Of a DNA stretch of 64,000 bases, positions 49,528 to 58,015 are shown one piece after another. The position numbers and the translations under genes were made by a program. Under the pieces are notes generated by a model, which was not told the DNA's origin, ran no database searches, and worked only from the letters and a program-made list of their open reading frames with translations. The stretch is taken from assembly GCA_902620425.1 (NCBI GenBank), contig CACNHX010000001.1, positions 157,471-221,470 of the forward strand. The letters run 5' to 3'. Every line of letters starts with the position of its first letter. The first letter of the stretch is position 1. Source of the DNA: an uncultured Alphaproteobacteria bacterium (GTDB lineage Bacteria > Pseudomonadota > Alphaproteobacteria > HIMB59 > GCA-002718135).

Positions 49528-49905
49528 TTATTTTAGTGTAACTTTTGCGCCAGCAGCTTCTAATGCTTTCTTCATTTCTTCAGCTTCTTCTTTTTTAACC
49601 CCTTGTTTAAGTGGTTTAGGCGCTCCCTCAACTAGATCTTTTGCCTCTTTTAAGCCAAGTCCAGTAATGGTTCTAACTTCCTTAATAACTGCTATTTTAT
49701 TTGATCCAGATTCAGATAATTCAATATCAAATTCTGTTTTTTCTTCAGCAGCAGCTTCTCCGCCACCTGCAGCTGGAGCTGCGGCAACTGCAACTGGTGC
49801 AGCAGCAGATACACCCCATTTTTCTTCAAGCAGTTTACTTAATTCAGCTGCCTCAAGAACGGTAAGTGAAGATAGATCTTCAACAATCTTATTTAAATCA
49901 GCCAT
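49528..49905 (-). CDS. rplL: 50S ribosomal protein L7/L12
   Basis: L7/L12 forms the flexible stalk that recruits translation GTPases. The 125-residue product has the N-terminal dimerisation helix, an Ala/Gly/Pro-rich hinge (residues about 34-52) and a C-terminal domain with [20 protein letters not shown] near residue 75. An AGGAGA-like ribosome site precedes it. Confidence 0.97.
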   Translation of the reverse strand: MADLNKIVEDLSSLTVLEAAELSKLLEEKWGVSAAAPVAVAAAPAAGGGEAAAEEKTEFDIELSESGSNKIAVIKEVRTITGLGLKEAKDLVEGAPKPLKQGVKKEEAEEMKKALEAAGAKVTLK

Positions 49906-49923
49906 TTATTTCTCCTTAATTAC

Positions 49924-50445
49924 CTAGTTCGACTCTTGTTTATTGCTACTGTTAGAACTAATTAATCTTGCAATTTGTGCCCCAGGTTCAATTGTAATTG
50001 AAGCTATCTTTTGAGCTGGTGCAGATATTAATCCTATTATTTTTCCTCTTAACTCATCTAACGAAGGTAATTTTGCAAGAAAATCAATTTTTTCTTTATC
50101 AATTTTCTCACCATTATAACCTCCACCAATAATTTTAAACTTTTCAAATTTTTTCTCAAAGCTAACTGCTACTTTTGCTGGTGCTACTGCATCATCAGAA
50201 TAAGCAATTGCTGTTGGGCCTTTAAAAAGCTCAGAAATATCTTTAAATTGAGTTTCAGATATAGCAAGTTTAGTGAGTCTGTTCTTAGTTACTTTAAATT
50301 TTGCACCATTATCTCTCATTTCTTTTCTGAGTTGCTCTGTTTCATTAACTGTCAGCCCAGAATATTCGGCCACAATAACAGAAGTGGCATTTGAGAAGTC
50401 TTCTTTGAGATTACTTACAAAATCTTTTTTTTCAGAACGTTTCAC
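49924..50445 (-). CDS. rplJ: 50S ribosomal protein L10
   Basis: L10 anchors the L7/L12 stalk to 23S rRNA and represses its own operon through the leader RNA. I start it at the GTG at 50445, reading (V)KRSEKKDFVSNLKEDF. This gives the usual 173 residues, and GAGG stands five bases upstream. An ATG at 50481 is in frame but would add 12 residues not typical of L10. Confidence 0.93.
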   Translation of the reverse strand: MKRSEKKDFVSNLKEDFSNATSVIVAEYSGLTVNETEQLRKEMRDNGAKFKVTKNRLTKLAISETQFKDISELFKGPTAIAYSDDAVAPAKVAVSFEKKFEKFKIIGGGYNGEKIDKEKIDFLAKLPSLDELRGKIIGLISAPAQKIASITIEPGAQIARLISSNSSNKQESN

Positions 50446-50481
50446 GTCAACCTCGGTTTTAATTGGATCTAAAAGACCCAA

Positions 50482-50628
50482 TATTAGCTAAAATTAGTTT
50501 GCCCATCAAACTAATTTAAAGCCTGTCAAGAAGCAAATCAATGACTCGCTTCAGTCTATGCAGGAAATTAAGCTATAAGCTCCTGCAGTCTTTGACAGGT
50601 GATGATCAAAGATCATCTTTTGGATTAT
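50482..50628 (-). promoter_or_regulatory. L10 leader RNA upstream of rplJ
   Basis: The 147 bases between rplA and rplJ fold like the L10 (ribosomal protein) leader. An outer stem pairs CCTGTCAA (50592-50599) with TTGACAGG (50522-50529). Inside it lie GCAGGA/TCCTGC (50581-50586 with 50560-50565) and GAAGC/GCTTC (50548-50552 with 50530-50534). Upstream of it is a 7-bp hairpin GATGATC/GATCATC (50601-50617). Downstream is a perfect 11-bp hairpin (50491-50517). L10 with L12 probably binds this RNA to repress rplJL. Which hairpins switch is inferred, not seen. Confidence 0.75.
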
Positions 50629-51318
50629 TTAACGCAAGCTAGCTTGGTTAATATTTAATCCAAATCCCATAGTTGAAGCTATGGTAACCTTTTTAATAAA
50701 AGAACCCTTAACAGCATCGGGTTTACTTTTACTTACTGAAGAATAAAATGTTTTAATATTTTCTAACAAATCTTCTTCACTAAAATCTAGTTTTCCAACA
50801 CCAGCATGAACGATACCAGATTTATCATTTTTAAATTTGACTTGACCTGACTTAGCATCTTTTACTGACTGAGAAATTTCATTTGTTACAGTACCGAGTT
50901 TAGGATTTGGCATTAATCCTTTTGGACCAAGTATTTTTGCTACTTTACCCAATTTAGACATCATATCAGGAGTAGCGATTAAAACATCAAATTCTATTTT
51001 CGATTTAGAAATTGTTTCAATCAAATCATCACTCCCTACCAAATCGGCACCATTACTTTTTGCATCTTTTTGTTTGTCCTCATTTGCAATTACTGCAACT
51101 TTTACAGTTTTTCCTGTTCCATTAGGAAGATTTACGACACCTTTAATATTTTGATCAGTTTTGTTACTATCAATTCCTAGATTGATTGATATATCAATTG
51201 TTTCTTTAAACTTAACGAAAGATTTTTCTTTTAAAATTTTAATTGCTTCTAACGGCTCGTAAACCTTTGTAGTGTCAAAATTATTTAACATTCGTTTTCT
51301 ATTTTTTGTTATTTTCAT
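50629..51318 (-). CDS. rplA: 50S ribosomal protein L1
   Basis: L1 forms the movable E-site stalk and is a translational repressor in many bacteria. The 229-residue product has VATPDMMSKLGKVAKILGPK near residue 117 with GLMPNPKLGTVT just after it. Its ATG overlaps the rplK stop. Confidence 0.97.
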   Translation of the reverse strand: MKITKNRKRMLNNFDTTKVYEPLEAIKILKEKSFVKFKETIDISINLGIDSNKTDQNIKGVVNLPNGTGKTVKVAVIANEDKQKDAKSNGADLVGSDDLIETISKSKIEFDVLIATPDMMSKLGKVAKILGPKGLMPNPKLGTVTNEISQSVKDAKSGQVKFKNDKSGIVHAGVGKLDFSEEDLLENIKTFYSSVSKSKPDAVKGSFIKKVTIASTMGFGLNINQASLR

Positions 51319-51746
51319 TAACCCACTACCTCCATACCCATCGAAACGGCAGAACCTTTAACCATGTTCATTGCTCCATCTAGATCAATAGCATTTAAAT
51401 CTTGCATTTTTTCTTTGGCAATTTTTTCAATATCTTGCATTGAGACTTTGCCTACTAATGATCTCCCAGGAGTTGAGTTTCCTTTTTTTATTTTTGCTGC
51501 TTTTTTAAGATAAAAACTGACTGGTGGTAATTTTGTAGTAAAATCGAAGCTTCTATCTTTGTATGCTGTTATAATAACTGGAATTGGAGCACCTTTTTCT
51601 AAATCTTTTGTTTTATCATTAAATGCTTTACAAAAATCCATAATGTTCAATCCTCTTTGTCCAAGTGCAGGACCAACAGGTGGTGAAGGATTGGCTCCTC
51701 CAGCAGGAATTTGTAATTTAATTAAACCTAAAATTTCTTTAGCCAT
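51318..51746 (-). CDS. rplK: 50S ribosomal protein L11
   Basis: L11 is at the GTPase-associated centre and is needed for the stringent response. The 142-residue product has [20 protein letters not shown] near residue 9 and ends in the [11 protein letters not shown] motif. It follows nusG by three bases and overlaps rplA. Confidence 0.97.
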   Translation of the reverse strand: MAKEILGLIKLQIPAGGANPSPPVGPALGQRGLNIMDFCKAFNDKTKDLEKGAPIPVIITAYKDRSFDFTTKLPPVSFYLKKAAKIKKGNSTPGRSLVGKVSMQDIEKIAKEKMQDLNAIDLDGAMNMVKGSAVSMGMEVVG

Positions 51747-51749
51747 AGT

Positions 51750-52283
51750 TTATACCTTTTCTACCTGAGAATATTCTAAATCAACAGGTGTTGATCTTCC
51801 AAAAATTGACACAGCTACTCTTAATCTTGCTTTATCTTCATCTATTTGTTCGACCTCTCCATTAAATGATGCAAAGGGTCCATCAATTACTTTTACTTGC
51901 TCTCCAACATCATACATTATGGCAGGTCTAGATTTTTCTACACCATCAATTACTTGTTCGGATATTCTTTTAGCTTCAGCATTGCTAATAGGAACTGGCT
52001 TACCTTTATTTCCTAAAAAACCACTCAGCTTTGGAGTTGTTTTAATAATATGCCATGTATCATCATTTAAACTCATTTTAATAAGAATATATCCAGGAAA
52101 TATTTTTCTTTCTGTATTAACCCTTACACCTCTTTTTACTTCAACAATATTTTGAACGGGAACAGATATTTCTTCGATATGTTCTTTAACTCCAAGTTTT
52201 GTTGCTTGGTCCAGAATGCTGTCAGCAACTTTCTTTTCATAACCTGAATAGGCATGAAGAACGTACCATCTTGCTTTGTTCAT
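51750..52283 (-). CDS. nusG: Transcription termination/antitermination protein NusG
   Basis: NusG links RNA polymerase to Rho or to the ribosome. From the ATG at 52283 (MNKARWYVLHAYSGYEKK) it is 177 residues, the usual length. The frame stays open further upstream into secE, but the chosen ATG overlaps the secE stop (TAATG). The NGN domain includes FPGYILIKMSLNDDTWH, and the C-terminal KOW domain includes VIDGPFASFNGEVEQID. Confidence 0.97.
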   Translation of the reverse strand: MNKARWYVLHAYSGYEKKVADSILDQATKLGVKEHIEEISVPVQNIVEVKRGVRVNTERKIFPGYILIKMSLNDDTWHIIKTTPKLSGFLGNKGKPVPISNAEAKRISEQVIDGVEKSRPAIMYDVGEQVKVIDGPFASFNGEVEQIDEDKARLRVAVSIFGRSTPVDLEYSQVEKV

Positions 52284-52498
52284 TAAAAACCTGAACCTAT
52301 TTCTATTATTTTTCTTATTGAAAAAGACCATATTTGATCAGTTAAAAGAAAAAATAATGAAAATAATATTATTAACAATATGACTATTGCAGAAGAAATA
52401 AAAGTATCTCTTCTTTGAGGCCAGGTTACTTTTTGTAATTCTTGTCTAACTTGTCTTACAAAAAGAGCTGGTGATGTTTTCTTTTTTTCAATATTCAT
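52283..52498 (-). CDS. secE: Protein translocase subunit SecE
   Basis: SecE (71 residues) clamps SecY. It is the short single-helix form: an amphipathic RQVRQELQKVTWPQRRDTF segment followed by one membrane helix. It lies between tRNA-Trp and nusG, the normal place. Confidence 0.96.
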   Translation of the reverse strand: MNIEKKKTSPALFVRQVRQELQKVTWPQRRDTFISSAIVILLIILFSLFFLLTDQIWSFSIRKIIEIGSGF

Positions 52499-52512
52499 AT
52501 TTTCGTTTCTCT

Positions 52513-52588
52513 TGGCAGGAGTGGCAGGACTTGAACCCGCAGCCCCCGGTTTTGGAGACCGGTGCTCTACCAGTTGAGCTACACTCCT
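52513..52588 (-). tRNA. tRNA-Trp (CCA)
   Basis: The acceptor stem is AGGAGTG/CACTCCT with encoded CCA, the anticodon stem CCGGT/ACCGG around loop CTCCAAA (anticodon CCA), and the T loop is TTCAAGT. It is embedded between tuf and secE and must be cut from their joint transcript. Confidence 0.97.
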
Positions 52589-52625
52589 AATAAGTAATGG
52601 CTAACTGATAGAGCGGTCCCTAAAA

Positions 52626-53816
52626 CTATTCAATAATTTCAGCAACAACTCCAGCGCCTACTGTTCTTCCACCTTCTCTAATTGCAAATTTTAAACCTTT
52701 ATCCATTGCAATTGGAGACAAAAGAGTAACTTCCATAGCAATATTATCACCAGGCATTACCATTTCTGTTCCTTCTGGTAATTTAATTGTTCCAGTTACA
52801 TCAGTTGTTCTAAAGTAGAATTGAGGTCTGTAGTTTGAAAAAAATGGAGTATGTCTTCCACCCTCTTCTTTTTTTAATACATATGCTTCTGCTTTAAATT
52901 TTGTATGTGGTTTTATTGAACCTGGTTTTGCTAATACTTGACCACGTTCAACTTCTTCTCTTTTTGTTCCACGAAGAAGAACACCAACGTTGTCTCCGGC
53001 TTCACCAGAATCTAGAAGTTTTCTAAACATCTCAACACCAGTACAAGTAGTTTTTTGAGGTTCTCTTATTCCTAAGATCTCGATTTCCTCTCCAACTTTA
53101 ACTTGACCTTGTTCAATTCTTCCAGTTACAACTGTACCTCTTCCAGAAATTGAAAATACATCTTCAACTGGCATTAAGAAAGGCTGATCTACAGGTCGGC
53201 TAGGTTGTGGTATATGTTCATCAACTGCTTTCATTAATTCCATAATTGAATTTTTTCCAATTTCATCATCTCTACCTTCAAGAGCTGCTAAAGCTGAACC
53301 CTTAATGATTGGGATAGTATCACCAGGGAATTCATATGAAGTTAGAAGTTCTCTAATTTCCATTTCAACTAAATCAATTAGTTCTTTGTCATCTACTTGA
53401 TCAACTTTATTCATATATACTACAAGAGCTGGTACACCTACCTGTCTAGCTAAAAGTATGTGTTCTCTTGTTTGAGGCATTGGTCCGTCAGCTGCATTAA
53501 CAACTAAGATACCACCATCCATTTGAGCGGCACCAGTAATCATGTTCTTAACATAATCAGCGTGTCCAGGACAATCAACGTGAGCATAATGTCTTGCTTC
53601 AGTTTCATATTCAACGTGTGCAGTAGATATTGTAATACCACGTTCTCTTTCTTCAGGTGCTTTGTCAATGTTTGCGTAATCTGTAAATTCTGCTCCACCT
53701 GACTCTGCTAAAATTTTTGTTATAGCAGCAGTTAATGTTGTTTTACCATGGTCAACGTGACCAACTGTACCTATGTTACAATGCGGTTTGTTTCTTTCGA
53801 ATTTTGCTTTAGCCAT
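52626..53816 (-). CDS. tuf: Elongation factor Tu
   Basis: EF-Tu delivers aminoacyl-tRNA. The 396-residue GTPase has [15 protein letters not shown] near residue 19, [13 protein letters not shown] near 59, [20 protein letters not shown] near 81 and NKVDQVDD near 136. It is the only tuf in the window: no copy follows fusA. It is cotranscribed with the flanking tRNAs. Confidence 0.98.
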   Translation of the reverse strand: MAKAKFERNKPHCNIGTVGHVDHGKTTLTAAITKILAESGGAEFTDYANIDKAPEERERGITISTAHVEYETEARHYAHVDCPGHADYVKNMITGAAQMDGGILVVNAADGPMPQTREHILLARQVGVPALVVYMNKVDQVDDKELIDLVEMEIRELLTSYEFPGDTIPIIKGSALAALEGRDDEIGKNSIMELMKAVDEHIPQPSRPVDQPFLMPVEDVFSISGRGTVVTGRIEQGQVKVGEEIEILGIREPQKTTCTGVEMFRKLLDSGEAGDNVGVLLRGTKREEVERGQVLAKPGSIKPHTKFKAEAYVLKKEEGGRHTPFFSNYRPQFYFRTTDVTGTIKLPEGTEMVMPGDNIAMEVTLLSPIAMDKGLKFAIREGGRTVGAGVVAEIIE

Positions 53817-53843
53817 TTTTTTTACCCCAATAATATTTTGTTA

Positions 53844-53917
53844 TGGAGCGGGTGAAGGGAATCGAACCCTCGTAGCCAGCTTGGAAGGCTGGAGCTTTAC
53901 CACTAAGCTACACCCGC
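53844..53917 (-). tRNA. tRNA-Gly (TCC)
   Basis: The acceptor stem is GCGGGTG/CACCCGC with encoded CCA. CCAGC/GCTGG pair around the loop CTTCCAA (anticodon TCC). The T arm has TTCGATT. It stands 27 bases before tuf. Confidence 0.97.
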
Positions 53918-53975
53918 AACTAAACTGACTGCTTCACACACTCACTTTAATGCTTTCATCCCATTACCTCCATAA

Positions 53976-54061
53976 TGGTGGAGGGGGTAGGATTCGAACC
54001 TACGTACGCTCACGCGGGCGGATTTACAGTCCGCTGCCTTTAACCACTCGACCACCCCTCC
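53976..54061 (-). tRNA. tRNA-Tyr (GTA)
   Basis: The acceptor stem is GGAGGGG/CCCCTCC with encoded CCA. The anticodon stem GCGGA/TCCGC surrounds CTGTAAA (anticodon GTA). The long variable arm is typical of bacterial tRNA-Tyr. It is the first gene of the tRNA-Tyr, tRNA-Gly, tuf transcript. Confidence 0.97.
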
Positions 54062-54076
54062 GTTTGAAGAAATTGG

Positions 54077-54106
54077 CCAATACTAATAAATTAGTATATA
54101 TGTCAA
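54077..54106 (-). promoter_or_regulatory. Promoter of tRNA-Tyr/tRNA-Gly/tuf with palindromic spacer
   Basis: A consensus TTGACA -35 (54101-54106) lies about 40 bases before tRNA-Tyr. Candidate -10 boxes are TATTGG (54077-54082, 18-base spacing) and TAGTAT (54080-54085, 15-base spacing). The spacer holds a near-continuous palindrome, ATACTAAT-AA-ATTAGTAT, at 54080-54097. Its position between the polymerase contact sites fits a repressor or activator operator. The -35 is clear and the exact -10 is not. Confidence 0.55.
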
Positions 54107-54231
54107 TCTAAAACAGCAGCTTCACCTTTGCAAAATACGTATACTCGTAAAAGCAACGGCCTTTTAGACAAAAAATGCTATTTTGTACATATCTAGATTG
54201 TATTAATTAGATAAATCTGTGATATTAAATA

Positions 54232-54993
54232 ATGACTAAGTTTAGAAATAATAAATCTAATAAAAATCAAGGAATTCATACAATTTTTGGTCAACATTCT
54301 GTAAAAGCAGCCCTACAAAATGATAAAAGAGAGCATATTGAGCTAATTATTAGTAAAAATCAGACTAATTTTATCAAAAAATATGAATCTAAAATACAAA
54401 AAATTACCATTCTATCTCAAAATGAATTTATAAGAAGATTTGGAAATGAGAACACAACACAAGGTGTAGTTCTAAAAACAACAGATTTTATAAGGCCAGG
54501 TTTAGAAGAATTTGTAAAAGTAGAAAGCAAGAAAGCAAAATCAGTAATATTAATTTTAGATCAAGTAACTGACCCTCAAAATATTGGTTCAATAATGAGA
54601 TCATGTGCATTATTTAGTTGTGCAGGAATTATAGTTGGCAAAGATAATTCACCAGAGTTGACTTCATCACTTTATAAATCAGCTTCTGGTGCTGCTGAGA
54701 TTGTAAATTATATTAGAGTGACAAATATAAGAAGAGCCATTTCTTTTCTGAAAAAAAATAATTATTGGATTTATGGATTTGATAGTTCAAAAAATAAAAA
54801 TACAAAATTAAATTTTTATCAAAAATCAGTTTTAGTTTTTGGCTCTGAAGGAAAAGGTATTAGAGAATTAGTAAAAAAAGAATGTGATGAAATAATGCAG
54901 ATAAACATTAAAAATAATTTAAAATATGAAATTGATAGTTTGAATGTTTCTAATGCAACATCGATTGCGTTATATCAGTTTTACTCAACGTAA
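54232..54993 (+). CDS. rlmB: 23S rRNA 2'-O-methyltransferase RlmB (TrmH family)
   Basis: RlmB methylates a guanosine in the 23S peptidyl transferase loop. The 253-residue SPOUT protein has an N-terminal substrate-binding domain with IHTIFGQHSVKAALQN. The three family motifs follow: LDQVTDPQNIGSIMRSC near residue 107, LVFGSEGKGIRELVKKEC near 203 and SLNVSNATSIALYQF near 235. It diverges from the tRNA-Tyr promoter; 170 bases separate them. No clear promoter or ribosome site of its own is visible. It could also be a related tRNA ribose methyltransferase. Confidence 0.92.
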   Translation: MTKFRNNKSNKNQGIHTIFGQHSVKAALQNDKREHIELIISKNQTNFIKKYESKIQKITILSQNEFIRRFGNENTTQGVVLKTTDFIRPGLEEFVKVESKKAKSVILILDQVTDPQNIGSIMRSCALFSCAGIIVGKDNSPELTSSLYKSASGAAEIVNYIRVTNIRRAISFLKKNNYWIYGFDSSKNKNTKLNFYQKSVLVFGSEGKGIRELVKKECDEIMQINIKNNLKYEIDSLNVSNATSIALYQFYST

Positions 54994-55005
54994 ATGTTAT
55001 AAACG

Positions 55006-55081
<76 letters not shown>

Positions 55082-55131
55082 ATTAATTTTGCATTTATAT
55101 TAAAATATAAATTCGACAAGAATTTTATAGA

Positions 55132-55254
55132 CTAAATTCCAGGTATATAAGGAACTCCATCACCCTTTACTCTTTCGTTTAATTCACTTAATGAAGAGCA
55201 TGCTGTGATTGGACTAAATACAAGAAATAAAATTATTAATGTTTTTTTAATCAT
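55132..55254 (-). CDS. Small lipoprotein downstream of formate dehydrogenase
   Basis: The 40-residue product starts MIKKTLIILFLVFSPITACS: a short basic N-region, a hydrophobic core and a lipobox-like ITAC, so signal peptidase II processing at Cys19 is expected. The mature part is only about 22 residues and ends GDGVPYIPGI. The ATG at 55254 is seven bases after the fdsA stop. An upstream in-frame ATG lies inside fdsA. Tiny entericidin-like lipoproteins are widespread, but I do not recognise this one. Confidence 0.6.
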   Translation of the reverse strand: MIKKTLIILFLVFSPITACSSLSELNERVKGDGVPYIPGI

Positions 55255-55261
55255 AAAATAT

Positions 55262-58015
55262 TTATAACTTCTCAATTTTTGCTGCACAATATTTAAATTC
55301 AGGAATTTTTCCATATGGATCTAAAGCTGGATTAGTTAAAAGATTAGCGGCAGACTCATTATAACAAAATGGAATAAATATAACTCCATCAGGAATCGCC
55401 CTATCTTGCCTTACTCTAATATCTATTGAGCCTCTTCTAGTTGTGACTTTTATTTTATCACCAGCTTTCATATTATTTTTAATTATATCTTTAGGTGAAA
55501 TTGAAACTGAAGGTTCCGGTTCAATGGCATCTAAATTTGATGCTTTTCTAGTCATAGCTCCAGTATGCCAATGCTCTAATTGCCTTCCTGTCGTTAGTAT
55601 CATCGCAAATTCTTTATCAGGTACTTCATCTGGTGCAGTAACACTAGCTGGAACAAACTTACCTTTACCATTTTCATTTGGAAATTTATCACCAAAAACA
55701 ATTTCATCTCCTGGTGTAGTTGGAGATTTACTTGGATAGGTTACAGAGTTTTCATTTTCTAATCTTTCCCAAGATATATTGTTTAATGAAGGCATTGTTA
55801 GTGACATTTCTTCATAAATTTCCTTGGGATTTTTATATTTCCAATTTAAACCTATTCTTTTTCCAATTTCGTTCGTTATCCACCAATCTTCTTTTGCTTC
55901 ACCTGGTGAGTCTAAAGCTTTTCTTCCCATTTGTACTTGTCTATTAGTATTAGTAACTGTTCCATTTTTTTCAGGCCATGCTGAAGCTGGGAAAATAACA
56001 TCAGCATATGTTGCTGTTTCAGTTAAAAAAATATCTTGAACTACTAAATGCTCTAACATTCGTAGAGCTTCTCTTGCATGATTAAGATCAGGATCAGACA
56101 TTGCTGGATTTTCACCAAGTATATACATACCTTTAATTGTTTTCTCATGAATAGCATCCATAATTTCAACAACAGTTAGACCTTTTTTATCATCTAAAGA
56201 AGTGTTCCAGAGTTTTTCAAAAAAATCTTTATTATTATCTTTATCAACTAGTTGATAATCAGGGTACATCATTGGTATAAGACCAGCATCCGAAGCTCCT
56301 TGGACATTATTTTGTCCTCTTAAAGGATGTAAGCCAGATCCTCTTTTTCCCACATTTCCTGTCATTAAAGCTAGTGAAATTAAACACCTAGCATTGTCGG
56401 TACCATGTGTATGTTGAGAAATGCCCATTCCCCAGAAAATAATTCCTTTATTTGTATTGGCATATAAGCGCGCTACTTCTCTTATTAATTCTGGATCAAT
56501 ACCTGTTTCGTTTTCCATTATATCAGGTGAATAATTCATTAAATGTTTTCTTAATTGATCAAATCCCTCAGTTTGTTTTTTAATGTATTGAGAATTAAAT
56601 AAATTTTCTTCAACAATAACATTCATTATTGAATTTAAGAGAGCAACATCAGATCCTGGTTTAAATTGTAACATATGAGTTGCATGTTTTTTTAAAGAAT
56701 GACCTCTAGGATCCATCACAATTAATTTGGAACCTTTTTTTGCAGCATTTTTAAAAAAAGTTGCTGCTACTGGATGGTTTTCATTTGGATTAGCACCAAT
56801 GACTATTATCACATCAGAATGTTCAACTTCATAGAACGGAGCAGTAACAGCTCCTGAACCAATAGTTTCTAATAAAGCAGCAACAGAAGACGCATGACAA
56901 AGCCTTGTACAATGATCAACATTGTTAGTATTAAAACCAGTTCTTATTAATTTTTGAAATAAATATGCTTCTTCATTTGAACATTTAGCTGATCCAAATC
57001 CCGCGAGATTACTTGTACCATTTCGTTGTTTTTTAAGTTTTAAGAATCCTTGTGCAGCATAATCTAAAGCTTCATCCCAAGATGCTTCTCTAAAATATTC
57101 ATGAATATTTGAAAAATTAATGTTTGGATGCAAATCTTTTGCTTTGTCTTTAATTCTAATCAGTGGCTTTGTAAGTCTTTCTGGGTTATTTACATAATCA
57201 AAACCAAATCTTCCCTTTACACATAACCTATTCTTGTTTGCGGGACCGTCAACACCATTAACGTATTTAATTTTGTTATCTTTTACATTGTATTCTATCT
57301 GACAACCAACGCCACAATAAGGACAAACACTATCAATTTTTTTATCTACCTTACTATGACCAACACCATCCTTATCTACGATGGATGCCGGCATTAATGC
57401 TCCAGTTGGACAAGCTTGTACACATTCACCACATGCCACACATGTACTGTCACCCATTGGATCATCAAAATCGAATACAATTTTAGAATTTTCACCTCGA
57501 TATGCCATTCCGATGACATCATTTACCTGGACTTCTCTACATGCTCTTACACAAAGATTACATTGGATGCATGCATCTAGATTTACAGCCATGCTTGGAT
57601 GAGAAACGTCTGCCTGACATGAGGTTTTTTTTGGAAATCTACTTTCTTTAACTTCAACTTTGTCTATCCATTTCCAAAAGTCAGAATTATTATCATGAGC
57701 AATTTCTTTTTTTGGCTGGTCTGCTAGAAGTAATTCAAAAACTAACTCTCTTGATTTTTTAGCCTTTTCTGAAGTAGTTTTTACTTTCATACTATCAGTT
57801 GGCTTTCTAATACAAGATGCTGCCAACACGCGTTCTCCTTCAATTTCAACCATACATGCTCTACAATTTCCATCTGCTCTATAGCCAGGTTTATCGGAAT
57901 AACATAAATGTGGGATTTCTGTTCCAAGTCTATTTGCAACTTGCCAAATAGTTTCATCAGCATTTGCTTCAACTAACTTTTCGTTTAAATAAAATTTTGT
58001 TTTCTCTTTATTCAT
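55262..58015 (-). CDS. fdsA: NAD-dependent formate dehydrogenase, molybdopterin alpha subunit
   Basis: FdsA oxidises formate to CO2 at a bis-pyranopterin Mo (or W) centre. The 917-residue product has a [2Fe-2S] site (Cys38, 51, 54, 68). Two ferredoxin-type [4Fe-4S] sites follow (Cys149/152/155/159 and Cys192/195/198/202), then the proximal [4Fe-4S] site (Cys231/234/238/265). The metal ligand is Cys373 in DHCTRLCHASS, so this is a cysteine rather than selenocysteine enzyme. MopB signatures such as GLHPLRGQNNVQGASD follow. It overlaps the fused fdsG-fdsB gene by eight bases. Confidence 0.96.
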   Translation of the reverse strand: MNKEKTKFYLNEKLVEANADETIWQVANRLGTEIPHLCYSDKPGYRADGNCRACMVEIEGERVLAASCIRKPTDSMKVKTTSEKAKKSRELVFELLLADQPKKEIAHDNNSDFWKWIDKVEVKESRFPKKTSCQADVSHPSMAVNLDACIQCNLCVRACREVQVNDVIGMAYRGENSKIVFDFDDPMGDSTCVACGECVQACPTGALMPASIVDKDGVGHSKVDKKIDSVCPYCGVGCQIEYNVKDNKIKYVNGVDGPANKNRLCVKGRFGFDYVNNPERLTKPLIRIKDKAKDLHPNINFSNIHEYFREASWDEALDYAAQGFLKLKKQRNGTSNLAGFGSAKCSNEEAYLFQKLIRTGFNTNNVDHCTRLCHASSVAALLETIGSGAVTAPFYEVEHSDVIIVIGANPNENHPVAATFFKNAAKKGSKLIVMDPRGHSLKKHATHMLQFKPGSDVALLNSIMNVIVEENLFNSQYIKKQTEGFDQLRKHLMNYSPDIMENETGIDPELIREVARLYANTNKGIIFWGMGISQHTHGTDNARCLISLALMTGNVGKRGSGLHPLRGQNNVQGASDAGLIPMMYPDYQLVDKDNNKDFFEKLWNTSLDDKKGLTVVEIMDAIHEKTIKGMYILGENPAMSDPDLNHAREALRMLEHLVVQDIFLTETATYADVIFPASAWPEKNGTVTNTNRQVQMGRKALDSPGEAKEDWWITNEIGKRIGLNWKYKNPKEIYEEMSLTMPSLNNISWERLENENSVTYPSKSPTTPGDEIVFGDKFPNENGKGKFVPASVTAPDEVPDKEFAMILTTGRQLEHWHTGAMTRKASNLDAIEPEPSVSISPKDIIKNNMKAGDKIKVTTRRGSIDIRVRQDRAIPDGVIFIPFCYNESAANLLTNPALDPYGKIPEFKYCAAKIEKL

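Noticed and set aside
54107..54231. A promoter for rlmB in the spacer
   Set aside because: TTGTAC and TATTAA boxes occur near 54183-54204 but are only about 12 bases apart, so they do not form an acceptable pair. Nothing else in this stretch is recognisable.
55255..55314. Longer version of the small lipoprotein starting at 55314
   Set aside because: The added residues lie inside the end of fdsA and would put a non-signal sequence before the obvious signal peptide at MIKKTLIILF.
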